A DNA stretch of 64,000 bases from Siphonodentalium dalli (taxonomy: Eukaryota > Mollusca > Scaphopoda > Gadilida > Siphonodentaliidae). Below are positions 11,746-24,055 of the stretch, one piece after another. Numbering within the stretch: position 1 is the stretch's first letter; each line of letters starts with the position of its first letter. The position numbers and the translations under genes are program-made. The stretch spans positions 194,873,887 through 194,937,886 of the forward strand of contig CP136062.1 in assembly GCA_032622095.1 (NCBI GenBank), written 5' to 3'. Under the pieces are notes generated by a model. The model was not told where the DNA came from and did not search any database. It saw only the letters and a program-made list of their open reading frames with translations.

Positions 11746-13300
11746 ACACAGAACAATATTTAAAGTTCAAATTTCCGGGCTCTTAATGCGCCTTTTATCA
11801 TTACGTATCGTTTCTCACTCTACAATTCCCAATAATCCACTCACTCTCTCCCCGCTTATAGATATATAACGAAAACGAGAATATCATGTTGATGAAGTTT
11901 ATTGAAATTTAATCGTTTTCTGAATCTACAGCCCATTCATTATTATATCCGTGTTTGGTCAGTTTGACCATTTTCTTCATGATCATATTATGTATGGGTG
12001 ATGTTTTCATTCGATGCTGGTATTCTATTAATCGTTCGTAACTTTTGAGAAAGAGGAACAACCACGACGATGATCACGACCACAACAACAACAACAACAT
12101 CTTAAAATTGCTTCCGGAATTAAAATTTGTCACGTGGCAGTCACCTCACATATGGACAAACCTCACATTCGAACATTTCGTTCTGATTAGTTATCTGTAT
12201 TGCCTTCCTGAGCACAACAGTAACCAAACATCGAATACAAGTGTTTCATTGTTTCTACCGCCATAATAAAATACCAACAATAGCTAATTATATTAACACT
12301 TGCGCCAATCGTACCAAATACTTCAAACCGTCCTTAAACACAACTTTCCACGGCCAGTAGCCAACCTCGATCTAGCCCGATAATCTCTGGAAGGCAATAC
12401 ATATTACGTACATCAAAACTTATCACCATGTAAATACGTTTGTATCGTCATCTTGATTTCATGTGTGTTGCTACATTGTGTTGGGAGAGGGGCTTCATAA
12501 GTTGTAAAAACTTGTGCCCCAATCCCCTTTGTATATTATGCAAATAAAATATGTTTCACGTCAAGACTTGTTTGTCATCCTTTTGGACCCCCCCCCCCCT
12601 CCCACACAATTCAACTCCCCGACCTCGTCACCATTTCCACATAATCCCAATCATAACTCCCCCCCCGTAACAATTAACTCATTACCCAGTCCTTGCACAC
12701 ACTGCGATATATACGAGCAGACGATATTAATTTCACAGTCAGATCAAACACGCCCAGATGTATGTATATAAAAGGGCTAGTTTGCATTCGTTTGGACCGC
12801 CACCCCCTCGACAATCTCATGACAAAGATGACTTATCTCTTCCAACACTTTCTGTATGGGTAGATACAAAATTCATTTGGGACGGAAATAAAATCCAATT
12901 AACAACAATTTCTGACATCACGAAATATATCTTCTTGTCTCTCCATAAAATTGGACAGGACATGTTACTAAATTTAAACACTTTCGGGTAATTTATTTAA
13001 CAGAAATGTTAACAATTTAACAGAATGTTGTTGTAAACAGTTTTGCCGGGAAGAGAAACCCATTTTACATACCCACCACACACCACCCCTAGACCACACT
13101 GCTGACGATATCAACCTACATACCAAACGATTGTAAACCAAATCTAATTTTATGACATACATCTGTTTTGTATCACGCTTACTCTATAGTTGCCACGATA
13201 TATTGAACTTGTTAATATTATATGCAATTTGATTATATTTGTAGTTTGTATGTTTTATATCACGGACTTGAAACAACTATTATCTGTACATTAAGCATGT
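11746..13300. other. No gene; (AAC)n and poly-C tracts
   Basis: Contains a short (CAA)n tract near 12080-12100 and a C-run near 12589. The ORFs here are low-complexity readings through those tracts. No family recognised. Confidence 0.45.
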
Positions 13301-13580
13301 TTGGTTTGGGTTTCTCGAATACACATCACCATAAATGCTCGGTTGGATTACATCAGGACAAGAAAGGTAACTCCATCTTTAAAACTGATGACAGGTAGAT
13401 TCTCACTGGGCGATGTTCAGGGAAGCAACTCTTTAAATCTCAAAACCTTATTGCATGGATCACCAGACGATGATAATGAGAACATGTGCTCACCATACAG
13501 CTTCGCTAACCACTCTTGTGATTATTACTCACCGTTGCAATTACAGGAAAATATAGATGTCTCAAAATCTGATTTTTCAA

Positions 13581-16440
13581 TTCTTGGTCTAAATTGACGA
13601 AGCCTGAATGCTAACTGGGATCCGCTTATAAATCTCCTAACAGATATAACTAACTCTAAACATCCTATAGATATACTAGCTCTGACGGAAATATTCAAAA
13701 TATGAGAAAAATATTCTCTTCCTGTGTATCATCAATTCCAATTCAAATCACGACCAGATGACGATGATGGACGTGGTGGTGTTGGCATTTTCGTAAATGA
13801 AAAACTTTCTTATAAAATCCGTGATGACCTAACGATATTCATCCCACATGTTATTGAGACTATATTCATAGAAATTGACTCGGGGTACTCATCGTGTGTT
13901 GTGGCATCCATCGACAGACCAAATATGGCCCCTCATGCAGATATCGATATATTTATAGATAAAATTTCAAGTGTGGTCGAACAATTAAATGATTCAGGAA
14001 CAAAGGCATATCTCATAGGAGACTTCAACATCGAATTGCTTAACTTTCAGTCACATAAGAAAACTAACAACTTCATTGAAACTATGTTTGAAAATGGATT
14101 CTTACCTGCAATTACCAAACCTACACGTATAACCGACCACTGGCACTCGGCAACACGCATTGATAATATTTATACTAATAACAATGTTTCCCGTGCCGAT
14201 ACTGGGATAATCCTCTCAGATGTGTCAGACCATTTTGCTACATGTTATTCCGAATATCACGATCATAAGTATATAAAAGCGAGCAGTTCTACCGAGAAAC
14301 GTATAATGAGTAACGAGAACACAGACAAATGTAAATCAATACTTCAACAACAAGATTTTCGATGTGTCTTCGATAGTACTTCACCAAACCAACCTTATGA
14401 CAATTTTCTTTCAACATATATATGGGCGTTTAATGAATCATTTCCATTGGTCCGATCTAAACCACCAACTAAATATTTAAAAAAAACAACCTTGGATGAC
14501 AAAAGGTCTCATTAACTCCTCTTTAGTTAAGAATAAACTTTACATAACAAAACTAAAAGCTCCTTGTGATAACAACGCTGCGAAATATAAAATATATTGT
14601 CGAATATACAAATCCTTAATTAGGAAAAGCAAAAAACTATACTACGACAATATTCTCCACGAAAATAGATTTGACATGCGACGTACATGGATCATCCTGA
14701 ACGACGCTCTTAAAGTAACAAATAACACTCCAAAAATCCCAACAAATATATCAAATGGAAACATTATAATTTCGCAACTAACAACGGAATGACATTTTCC
14801 GACTATCTACTGATTCCTATGTAAAAACAATTTTCATGTTCCCAACAGATACATATTAAGTTTTGAAACTCTCGAATGACATCACTGGAAAAGGAACCAC
14901 AGATATCAATAACATGTCATTAAAATTAATGAAACAGACCATACCCGAAACGTCCCCAGCGCTAACGCATATATTCAATCTAACATTTAAACAAGGTATC
15001 TTTCCCGATAGGATGAAAATATCAAAAGTAATTCCACTTTTTCCCGATAAAATAACGAACTATAGGCCAATAAGCATTATGTCCGTTTTCTCGAAGTTGT
15101 TAGAGAAACTCATGCATAAAAGGCTTTTTTCGTTTCTCGAAAAACATGAAATCTTACATAAAACTCAGTATGGCTTCCGTAAGAATCACTCTACCATGCA
15201 TCCTTTGATGCACCTTCTAGATCATGTAGCAACAAATAATGACAAACCAACTAAGGATTCTACATTAGCGATTTCCATAGACTTATCAAAAGCATTCGAT
15301 ACATTTAACCACGATATTTTATTGAAAAAAATAGAACATTATTGAATTCGGGGGGTTTCCAATGAATGATTTATCATTTAAGAGTTATTTAAAGGGGAGA
15401 AAACAATACGTTGATTGTCTTGGTAAAACGTCCGGTTTTGCGAAGATAACGTGTGGTGTGCCCCAAGAGTCTGTTCTTGGCCCGATAATTTTTCTTCTGA
15501 ATGTTAACGATATGCCCAAATGTACCTCGATGAACTTACTATCATTTGCCGATGACACCACGCTTTACGTTTCTGATCATGATAGGAAACAGTTAAAAAA
15601 AATCATCAACAGCTGAACTAAAAAACATTTTTGAATGGTGTTGTTGCAATAAACTATCTATCAACGCAACTAAAAGTAAATTCACGTTAATCCACCCCAG
15701 AGGCAACGAGGACAAGTGGAGAAATTTCACACTGAAATTGAATAATATGGAACTAATTAGAGTTGGGAATCAAATGCGAGTAAAATCAATAAAAAAAATT
15801 AGGCATTTTGATCGATGAAAACTTCCCTTTTAAAAACCATATATCAATGATACAACGTAAACTGTACCACACTCTCTACTTATTGAACAAAGTTAAAAAC
15901 TTTCTACCAAAATAATCACGAAAAACACTATATCAGTCGTTAATCCATAGTTATCTTATTTATGGTATCCCGATATGGGGACATTCGATTCACACGGGCG
16001 TACTATCTACCTTACAAAAAAGGGCAATTCGTATGGTATGCAACACAAAATATAGGAGTCACACAGAACCCCTCTTCAAACAAGAAAATATCCTAATGTT
16101 CAAAGATATATATACAGTGGATGCATCTGTCTTTATGTACAACTGGTCTAGAAATAATCTCCCCAAATCGTTTAAGAATATGTTCACATATTCCCTCGGT
16201 GTTAACACTAGACATGCGGATAAATTAAGAAGCAATAAAGCTAGAACATGTTTTTCAGAAGCCCTACCAAAGCATTCATTTCCTAAAGTGTGGAACTCGA
16301 TAAATTCCAAAATAAAAAAATGTAAATTTAATTACACATTCAAAAAGTTATTGTCTATGGAACTAATAAGTAAATATTCTCAATTGGTTATCTGTGCAAA
16401 CAAATTATGCTACATTTGCAGTCGGCAAAAATCCACTTGA
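13581..16440 (+). pseudogene. LINE endonuclease/reverse transcriptase (ORF2), degraded
   Basis: Reads as the second ORF of a non-LTR retrotransposon. The APE-type endonuclease comes first: DILALTE near 13673, GVGIFVNEKL near 13775, the catalytic-type block IGDFNIELL near 14020 and SDVSDHFATCY near 14220. The reverse transcriptase follows: NYRPISIMSVFSKLLEKL near 15060, YGFRKNHST near 15170, ISIDLSKAFDTFNHDILL near 15270, CGVPQESVLGPIIF near 15450 and the catalytic FADDTTLYVS at 15545. A C-terminal domain follows to 16440. Stops and frameshifts near 13595, 13700, 14515, 14790, 15345, 15615 and 15900 make it dead. Motifs suit the CR1/L2/Rex1 group; the clade is not fixed. Confidence 0.92.
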
Positions 16441-16515
16441 CTTAATAATCTGACCAAGGTAAACTTTTTAACTCATATTATTGTGCACTCCAGTTATCAC
16501 CCTGAACATCCTAGA

Positions 16516-16628
16516 TAGTGAGGTTGTTACGACAGTCCTGTGTCACATTCGCCGACAACACCGTGCATGTGACACATGCACGGTGTTGTCGGCGAATGTG
16601 ACACAGGACTGTCGTAACAACCTCACTA
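16516..16628. repeat. Perfect inverted repeat, 53-nt arms, 7-nt loop
   Basis: The arm 16516-16568 (starting TAGTGAGGTTGTTACGACAG) is repeated inverted at 16576-16628 without a mismatch, around the loop GTGACAC. It sits 76 bp after the LINE coding remnant. The perfect match in an otherwise decayed element marks a young insertion or ongoing correction. Confidence 0.95.
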
Positions 16629-16935
16629 TTTTTGTTTCAATCTCTTAAACTTGTCCAAAATCTATATTATAGTACAGCATTTTTCAAAATTCAACCCAGT
16701 CTGGATTAAAACGACCACATAAAATATTAAAGTAGTCACCAACCGGCCATCCAAATACCAAATAGTCTGTGTGAAATTGTAAATACGCCATCATATGTTC
16801 ATATTGCACTTATCATTCAGGGGCAGCAGGAAGACGGCCAGCTAGGTCATGCTGATCCTGTGCAATAATAAATTTTTGTTTAATATTCTGTTAATGTATT
16901 GTATATTATTGTGCAAATAAAGATCTACCTATCTA
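16629..16935 (+). other. Probable LINE 3' untranslated tail
   Basis: Continues the LINE past the hairpin insertion. It includes GGCAGCAGGAAGACGGCCAG, CCTGTGCAATAATAAA and a final GTGCAAATAAAGATCTACC, with an AATAAA-type signal. Assignment rests on position and the polyadenylation-like end. Confidence 0.45.
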
Positions 16936-17395
16936 TTATTTTTTCAAACTGTTCAAGTCTGACTTTATTTCTTCTACATATATTAGCATGTTTAGTACGC
17001 TATCATGATCCAGTGCATTACAATTGCATTGCGATGTCGATATCTTGAATGTGTTACACTGTTGAGTTCTTTAAAGTATTCCTCGAGAGTATCAATGTTT
17101 ATGTTTCCATTTCCGCCAAGTTTATTCCAAAATTTCATGGGGTTATTTACTTTAGTGTTTGTCATTCACGCGATACGTAATCTCTATGCTTTGATATGGC
17201 AAAATCGAACTCCCGTTTTTACTCTCGAGACTTCTCTCTTAATACATATCACTCATCGTCAGCTTTATGATCGAGTGAACCAATGTTTACTGTTATTTTT
17301 GTCTTTACACTTTTCAGTCAAACAATAAGATACTATGACAAAGGTCTATTCGGCACTAGTACAAAGTATCTTTGTTATCATATTAGCTAAATCAT
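16936..17395. other. No gene recognised
   Basis: AT-rich; nothing supported. Confidence 0.45.
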
Positions 17396-17640
17396 TGCCC
17401 CGTGTGGGCCCGGGGTAGAATAGGCCTACAACCCACTGCGAGGGGTACAAATCCCCTAATGTGGCACCCTGTTTGCTGTGGTGTGCATCCCGTGTGGTGT
17501 GGTGTAGGTGTCCTTGAGGTGCTAGGGGCCGTATCACGTGAGGCATCGACCTGCGGATATGACTTAGCTCATGGTCCTCTTTGGTTCTACATCTCTTCAA
17601 GACGGGTGGCTGAGTTGACCCGGCTCAATCAATCGGCTAG
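17396..17640 (+). repeat. SINE-like repeat head (tentative)
   Basis: Starts GTGTGGGCCCGGGGTAGAAT, a head I recognise as resembling a short interspersed repeat common in gastropod and bivalve genomes, followed by CAACCCACTGCGAGGGGTAC and a box-B-like AGGGGTACAAATCCCC. GC content is higher than in the flanks. No target duplication was identified, and the family call is from memory of the pattern only. Confidence 0.35.
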
Positions 17641-18274
17641 TCACGCCTCTCCAGTGTTTCAGATTAAATGTTTGTTATATGTTGTATTGCTTGTCTGATG
17701 TCTGAAACATTGTTTTCTGTTTTTTTTTCAGGTATGTTTCTGTTCTCCCCTGTATCTTTTGTGTTCGTCCTGGTGGTTATTGAGTGTTGAATCCTGTGTT
17801 GAATCCTGTATTGCTCACGCCTGTCTCACCGTGGAGAGGTAACGGGCGGCTGATATATGCAGTGGTTAAACGGGCCACCGCTTCAGCTATGTGCAAGTCT
17901 GTTCCAACCAGAATTCGAAGGGTAGACCACGGCGGATGCCGGGCTAGTTGTCGTATGTCAACTCAAAAAAAACGTATTGCTCATAAGAATACCTGATATC
18001 GAACTAATAAAGAGCGTTTATGCCATTTGTGTGTGATTAGCCAGTATCATTGCGCTGTCTTCTGTAACACAATCAGGCTCTTGCTTATGTAAAATATCGT
18101 AGATCTTTATGATAACATGCTGTTTACGCGATGGTCATGATATATATGAACGGAACTGTATGCGTTTTAATGTTTTTCTGTTTACGGTGTTTGGAACAAA
18201 TATGAATATTTTCGACAATTAAGGCCGCACGTGCCTTTAAACCAATCAGGACTCGGCCAATCAGTGGCTTTCTC
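17641..18274. other. No gene recognised
   Basis: Short ORFs only; no family recognised. Confidence 0.45.
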
Positions 18275-19110
18275 TTGATTGAATGTTCAAAGAAAGTTCA
18301 CTCTGATGCTCTGCTGCAGTTAACAACTATTGCACAGACACCAGTGTTGGTTACTACCCACAAGACATGGAATAGTAGCAGAGCTGTGTTGCGATCCCGC
18401 GATATAGCTGATTCTTCTGAAGTCCTTAGCTTTATAAAGACTGTTGGTGGACTAAACGTTCATCTGAATAGTTATCATGAGCACATTTGTTCCAAACATA
18501 TTGCGATGTTATAAATGTCAGGGGTATGGCCATGGCCAGGAACATTGTAAAAGTAAAGAAACCATATATGCACGATGTTTTATCCTGTTCATGATCATAA
18601 GGACTGTACGAAGCTTCACATGCGGCAATCCATCGCTCATGTCTAATTTGGGACTATGCATTCAAGATTCAACGATGTAAAGCTGAGAAGCAGCTGTCAC
18701 ATATAGATGTTAAGAAATTAGTTGGTCCTTGACCATCCATTCCGTAAGTCACTTACTCAGCAAATCGTCTCTACACATAGTGTGTTTATGCCAGCACTGA
18801 GACACAGAGTCAAACCAAACTCGTCAGTATATCACTAGCATCACAAGTTGGGCGACTGATATTATTCCTGTTTCAGAACCTGAAGCGCATGTTATGGATA
18901 CAGCTTCTGTCCTTGAGACATTTCCGCCGAAACAATGGACGCAATTTGATCCTATTGTTCCAAAAGAAAAATCGCCTGTTGCTTCGAAACAATTTCGAGT
19001 CTCAGACAGAGAAGTACATCTTTGAGCTTTCAAAATTTGACCACATGATTGATGAGAAAAGTTTAACTCTCAAAGACAAGAAACAGTATTTGTGGATCGA
19101 GGCTGAATGA
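18275..19110 (+). pseudogene. Gag-like ORF1 remnant with CCHC zinc knuckle
   Basis: The frame from 18275 gives a nucleic-acid-binding-like segment ending before a CCHC zinc knuckle, read from the next frame as RCYKCQGYGHGQEHC at about 18508-18552, with a following partial second knuckle. This order matches ORF1 (gag-like) of Jockey-type non-LTR retrotransposons. The sequence to 19110 is basic and broken by stops and may be the ORF1 C-terminus. No adjacent endonuclease or RT remains: the Harbinger transposase follows. Confidence 0.65.
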
Positions 19111-19343
19111 TTCTAATTCACTCTGCTGCGGTTAAGTTAGAGTTTATCTGGGGTCATGCCGTCATGGATGATTTCCTTTCAACAATTAACTCGAACAATA
19201 TCATTGTGTAATCCCTGATAGACCAGCCCGCTTTTCACCTGTGTATATATGGGTCAGTGTGCCAGTTTGATTACCTGGTATTAGCTGTTTATCGATGGTC
19301 ACGCGCCTTGATAAATCTCTTGGTATAAAATACTGGAGCATAA

Positions 19344-20650
19344 ATGCGCAGTCAGACCTCACTTTGCATTTTAGACAAACCTGTAATGACAAACGAACAG
19401 CAACTCGTGGTGGCACTTATCGTGCTTTTGGGAAATGCTATCCTGTGTTTGAATATGTGGCTAACAGCCGTTACAGTATATCAGTCGCGATATATACAGA
19501 GAAGAAAATTACGTCTACATTTGACAACATCCAATAAAATCAAACGGAAGTATAAAAAGACAAGAAAGCCTCGTAGATTTTGGGTGAGACCCGGCAGGAC
19601 TGACGCATGGTGGATGACTTTCAAAATGGACCTTGTACTGCGAAGTGAATGGGTAGAATACTTTCGGATATCAAAGGAAATTTTCCATCTGCTTTGCTGT
19701 CAGCTGCACCTCTACATAGAAAGACTTGATACACCTATGCAAAAGCCTATTTGCGTTGAAAAGCAGATCGGTGTAACACTGTATTACTTATCTGATGAAG
19801 GCGGATTACGCAAAACTGCAAATACATTCGGTGTAGCTAAATGTACGGTATCGACAATAATTAGGCGTGTCGCCAACGCTATATCAATTAATCTGGGACC
19901 GAGATTAATTAGTGTTCCAAAATCCACAAAGGATGTTCAATTTTGCACTTCAAATTTCGAACAGGCATATGACATTCCACAGTGCATTGGTGCTATATAT
20001 TGTACACATATAAACATCAAACAACCGCGCATCAATCCGACGGATTATGTGAATCGTAAGAACAGACATTCACTCAATATTCAAGCCTGCTGTGACTTCA
20101 GGGGCAGGTTCATAGACGTAGTGGTCAAATGGCCTGGAAGCGTACACGATGCTAGAATTTTTGCAAATTCTAACATAAACTCACAATTGAAGAATGGGGT
20201 GATACCGTCATGTTCAAAAAATATAAATAAAGTGCTATTCCTGTGTACATTGTGGGGGACCCGGCATACCCATTGATGCCTTATCTAATGAAGGAATTTC
20301 CGAATGGTTGAAAAACGGTACAAGAACAGTATTTCGGTCGTTCCCTCTGTCGTGTGAGAATGGTGATAGAATGTGCCTTTGGTCGTCTCAAGGGAAGGTT
20401 TAGAGCACTTCGGCGTCCAATGGATATAGGGCTGAAAGATTTTCCAGTTGTCATATACGCATGCTTTGTTTTGCATAACTTCTGTGAGGAGCAAAACGAA
20501 GGAATTTGTTATCAGACGGTGTGACGTCAGGTCGCTCGAGAACGTGATTCGCAACCAGAAATTCCAGAAGTCTTGTTCAGAACAGGAGGTACCGGCGAAG
20601 AAGAAGGGAAACGTCTGAGAAATGTGTTGGTCAATCATATAGACCCGTGA
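19344..20650 (+). pseudogene. PIF/Harbinger transposase (HARBI1-like), broken
   Basis: The 310-codon frame and its frameshifted continuation read as a Harbinger DDE transposase: [11 protein letters not shown] near 19583, a helix-turn-helix-like segment ([20 protein letters not shown]) near 19800-19860, the DDE domain with GAIYCTHI near 19990, [11 protein letters not shown] near 20130, then in another frame [12 protein letters not shown] near 20255 and VIECAFGRLKGRF near 20360, and a final EGKRLRNVLVNHI tail to 20650. A frameshift near 20235, a stop near 20307 and one near 20522 inactivate it. The first catalytic aspartate of the usual GAIDxTHI block is tyrosine. A Myb-like partner gene normally accompanies these elements; none is visible next to it. 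Confidence 0.93.
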
Positions 20651-21148
20651 ATTTATCAGTTGATGTTGATCTCAATTGCGAGTGACTAAAATTGAATAAT
20701 TCAATAATCATTTAACGCTACCGTGTCTTGTCATTTTATTGGATCCCACGACTCCGTGCAAGATCCTGTTTGTTCGCATTATTATATTTGTACATGTGTA
20801 AAATATAAGACAAGAAAATAAATTTAAGCATATCCTTTGTAATGATCTCACCTGGTACTCAAACAGAGTCAATAGCCGCAATTTTCTAACATTTAAAAGT
20901 GTTGAGAAGGACAATGCATCAACTCTGGGGTGTCGCCAGCTTGGAATTACAACTCCACCCCGTCCTTAATTGAATCAGACCAAATTCCATATCCGCGTAA
21001 TTATGAAGCCACAAGGAATAACCCTTGTGGCAATTTATACAAGCTCAACGTCTTCAATTAAGCGGCAAGTCGCGTTGGCTCCAATAAGCGTAGAATACCG
21101 GAGTGTGACTTCCCAGAGCTACAACATCACTGACAACTAAGGTCACTC
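20651..21148. other. No gene recognised
   Basis: AT-rich, rising in GC towards 21150. Nothing supported; Harbinger termini could not be placed. Confidence 0.4.
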
Positions 21149-22017
21149 ATGCCAAATAGAGTTATCCGCTCCGAGCATGGGCAGACAAAATCGCCACTTC
21201 CGTCCATTCCAACTCCTGTCCACACAGAGCGAGGACGAAAAAGATTCCCCGCCCTCCCACCCTACGGTGGCCAGGCCATCGGTTCTATCGGCGTCCTTCC
21301 CCCGGCGGCCGCCCACGGTCGCGTGTTACATTCTTGTCGCTGGTGGCCGCCGCCACACGCGGCGTTCATAACTCACCTCGTTACCCCGTGGTACTCATCG
21401 CCTCGGCGCGTCTCTTCTAGCTTCGTGGCTCTTCATCCGCCACCCCCGCTGGTGCTACCCCCTCGCGACGGGTGCCACTCTCCTGCCGCCCCTCTTCCCC
21501 TCCGCTTCCGCTCTCCTCCCAGCTATGCTTCATCCGCCGCGGATGCTACTCCTCCGTTTCTGCCGCTTGTTGTTTCTGCTTCACCACCGTGTCCGCCTCA
21601 ACCGCCGCTCCCACCTCTCCCGCCGCCTATACGTCACCGCCGTTCATGCTGATGTCTTCGTTTCCCTCGCTGTGCTTGTCTAATTTCTCTTTCCAGCTGC
21701 TGTGCGGTCACATCGCCGGAGGGCGGGGCCTGCTGGTCCGGATATAACTCGTGAACCACATCCATACATCATTCATTCCATCGGATGCTGGGCCGACATA
21801 CCACCAGTATCTGTCGCTCGAGCCGTGTCCCATCGAGCACATCACCGCCATTCAACATTCACATCTGCTCGAGTCGACTCCCATCAGGCTCATCACATCT
21901 ATCTACCCAGATGCCTGGGCCGACACACCGGCATCTGCTGCTCGAGTCGAATCCCATCGAGCCTCACGTCTCATGGAAGACCATCCGGACCGGCAGGTCC
22001 TCATTCAACCTCTGTAA
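21149..22017 (+). other. GC-rich, pyrimidine-rich island with stacked open frames
   Basis: Composition changes sharply from AT-rich to C/T-rich on the plus strand. Overlapping open frames of 64-167 codons are proline-, serine- and histidine-rich and look like a by-product of composition. A unit beginning GATGC(C)TGGGCCGACA recurs at 21784 and 21910 with CTGCTCGAGTCGA blocks, a diverged duplication of about 126 bp. It could be a CpG-island-like regulatory sequence, a gag fragment of an unrecognised element, or a satellite seed. No function is assigned. Confidence 0.4.
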
Positions 22018-22079
22018 TCGTTTAAATTATTAAACACGTGGCCATCTCGCAAAAACACCACTGAGTCTCTCTCAATCCC

Positions 22080-22470
22080 AACAAACTTAGGAAACAAAGG
22101 GCTCTCAATATGGGGTGGGGGGGAGTCCCCTGAATTAGGCCCGGATACGTGGTAGATAATGTTTGGACAGTTGGGGTCTTGTATAAATGTTCACCCACTT
22201 GACTTGAAAATGTTCAACTGCTAATTCAAGCTTTCCAACTGTAGAGAACTTCTAACATAACATCCCATCATTTTGGAATTGGGCATTTCAGTCCAAACCC
22301 TTACCAAAGAAGGAAATGTCACACATTGGTTCAAAAAACAACAGATTTCACCAGTATGGAAAAGCGAACTAGAAGAACAATTTTATCTAAATTTGGTCTG
22401 AAATTCCCAACAAAGTTGTGTCAGGCATGACATTCCAAACTAAAATAATTTGGACCAAAATATTAGGTGA
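22080..22470. repeat. Dispersed repeat family R1, copy
   Basis: Shares word order with 37540-38160, 38800-38905 and 50284-50965: TGGTCTGAAATTCCCAAC, a GTGTCAGGCATGA-like block and repeated TTTCCAACTG. Strongly diverged and non-coding. Confidence 0.45.
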
Positions 22471-23228
22471 TATGACCCAAACCCACTGTGGCCATGTCTC
22501 TGATTATTCAGTACACGCCTGTTCCAAGAATTACAGTATTCCTGTTGTACTTTATTTACAAATCCGTAGGCCTATATCCGTTGACGTCACACGACGTATA
22601 CGTAACTGACGCTCGCCTTAACCATGAAACCGCAACAATTAAAATAAAAGCAAGCCCTGCAATTATGTGCCTGAAAAAAACGAATATATATATAAGGTCG
22701 AGTGGCGTGTAATAAACACAAAACGAAACGCTTGTTAATGGGTTAGTCGATACGGCACTTGTGCTATTTCGAGAGGATTTAATTCGATGCTGTTCTATGG
22801 TTCTATCCTTCCGCACTGGCACTGGCGCGTATCAACAAATCCACAAAGAAGCTCGTGCCATTCTGTGTATATAACCTACATTGTGTGCACGCTCAAGTTT
22901 ATAGTCTCATATATAAATCAGAAAAATAGATATTGCAGGCTTAGTTTTATTTTCCACTGTATACATGATGGTGATAACACATATGTATCGTACTTAACTA
23001 ATTAGTTTCCACCCCTCTAACTAATGTTATATAAGAAAACAAATTTGGTCCAGAAAACAGAAGTACTAGCAATTTCATTGCTGCCCATCAACTTGATGTC
23101 ATTATGAAAAACGGTCGTTTATTGTTCCAACATTCGGCACGTATTTTGTGGTTCTAATTGTTAGCAATCAGGATCTCTTTCCGACATATTTACCGCGCGC
23201 AGATTTTTTACTTTTGTAGCTGGGGATT
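22471..23228. other. No gene recognised
   Basis: AT-rich with scattered short ORFs; nothing supported. Confidence 0.45.
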
Positions 23229-24055
23229 TCAATCCATGTTAGGATCTACTGTCTGTTGCACAGGGGCTGATATTAAATTTTGAATTAGTTGAAATCCGTC
23301 CTTGACCGCGTTGGCGAGAGTGTTCATACTATCCGCCATGGATTTTAAATAATCTTCAGCTTGTTTGTCTGTATTTTCCATATGTTTGAATATTTTCCGT
23401 TTCATTTCCAGATCCTCACCCACAAGCTTGACGTATTGCTGATCCTCTTTCTTTTGAGCTTGTCTTCTTTGAAATTATTCAATTTCTCTCCGAGTAGTTC
23501 GCGTCTTTTAGATATCGTTTCCGACGGCAGAATTTCCTGGCTTAACTCAACCGAGGACCCATCGTCGTTGTCTGACAACGTTTCTGGCAACGTTTCGATT
23601 ATACTAGAATCGTCCAATGTGATGGGGCTGTCAGGTCATTAGTTTCAATTCCATTCGAAATCGTCGTTGTTGCCGGACAGCCGCCCCATATTTGTGTCAA
23701 AATTTCAAAAAATAATTCCACTACTCTTCCAACCCACTCTTTTCCCCCTTGTCAACAGCTCTGCGATAATTTTGTCTAATTAATTTTATCTTCGACTAGA
23801 TATGGTTCTTGTTGAAATCAGAGGTTTATGTGGATAATCCTTGCCAAGTCGGTCTGCCTCCTCTTTGCTAACAGGAAGATTTTGTTGGAATAGTTTGGTG
23901 ATTTCTGGATATTTTGTACGAACTGACTCCCGGTCGATTCCATTTACCGCTTTTGAAACTTTGTATTTATTTATTATTCTCAGAAGAGGCTCGGCTTCAT
24001 CGTCGGTCCATACAATTTTGTCCGTGGTATTCTCTGCATCATTCACATTCTGCAC
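23229..24055 (-). pseudogene. Myb/SANT-like DNA-binding protein gene, broken
   Basis: The frame from 24055 begins with a SANT/Myb-like segment: IVWTDDEAEPLLRIINKYKV, then a conserved-looking SVRTKYPEITKLFQQNLP and LGKDYPHK. The middle (23786-23620) is frameshifted, although one frame still reads IWGGCPATTTISNGIE. The frame 23617-23402 gives an acidic stretch followed by RRELLGEKLNNFKEDKLKRK, and 23423-23229 a coiled-coil-like end (MGEDLEMKRKIFKHMENTDK). This order matches, from memory, a multicopy family of uncharacterised Myb/SANT proteins of invertebrate genomes that behaves like a transposon companion gene. At least two frame breaks and a stop are present. Confidence 0.65.

Noticed and set aside
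12514-12771. Proline-rich 85-codon ORF
   Set aside because: Generated by poly-C and CCCC-rich simple sequence.
17440-17460. Possible tRNA gene with box-B-like AGGGGTACAAATCCCC
   Set aside because: No cloverleaf can be folded around it (no acceptor or anticodon stem), so at most a SINE head.
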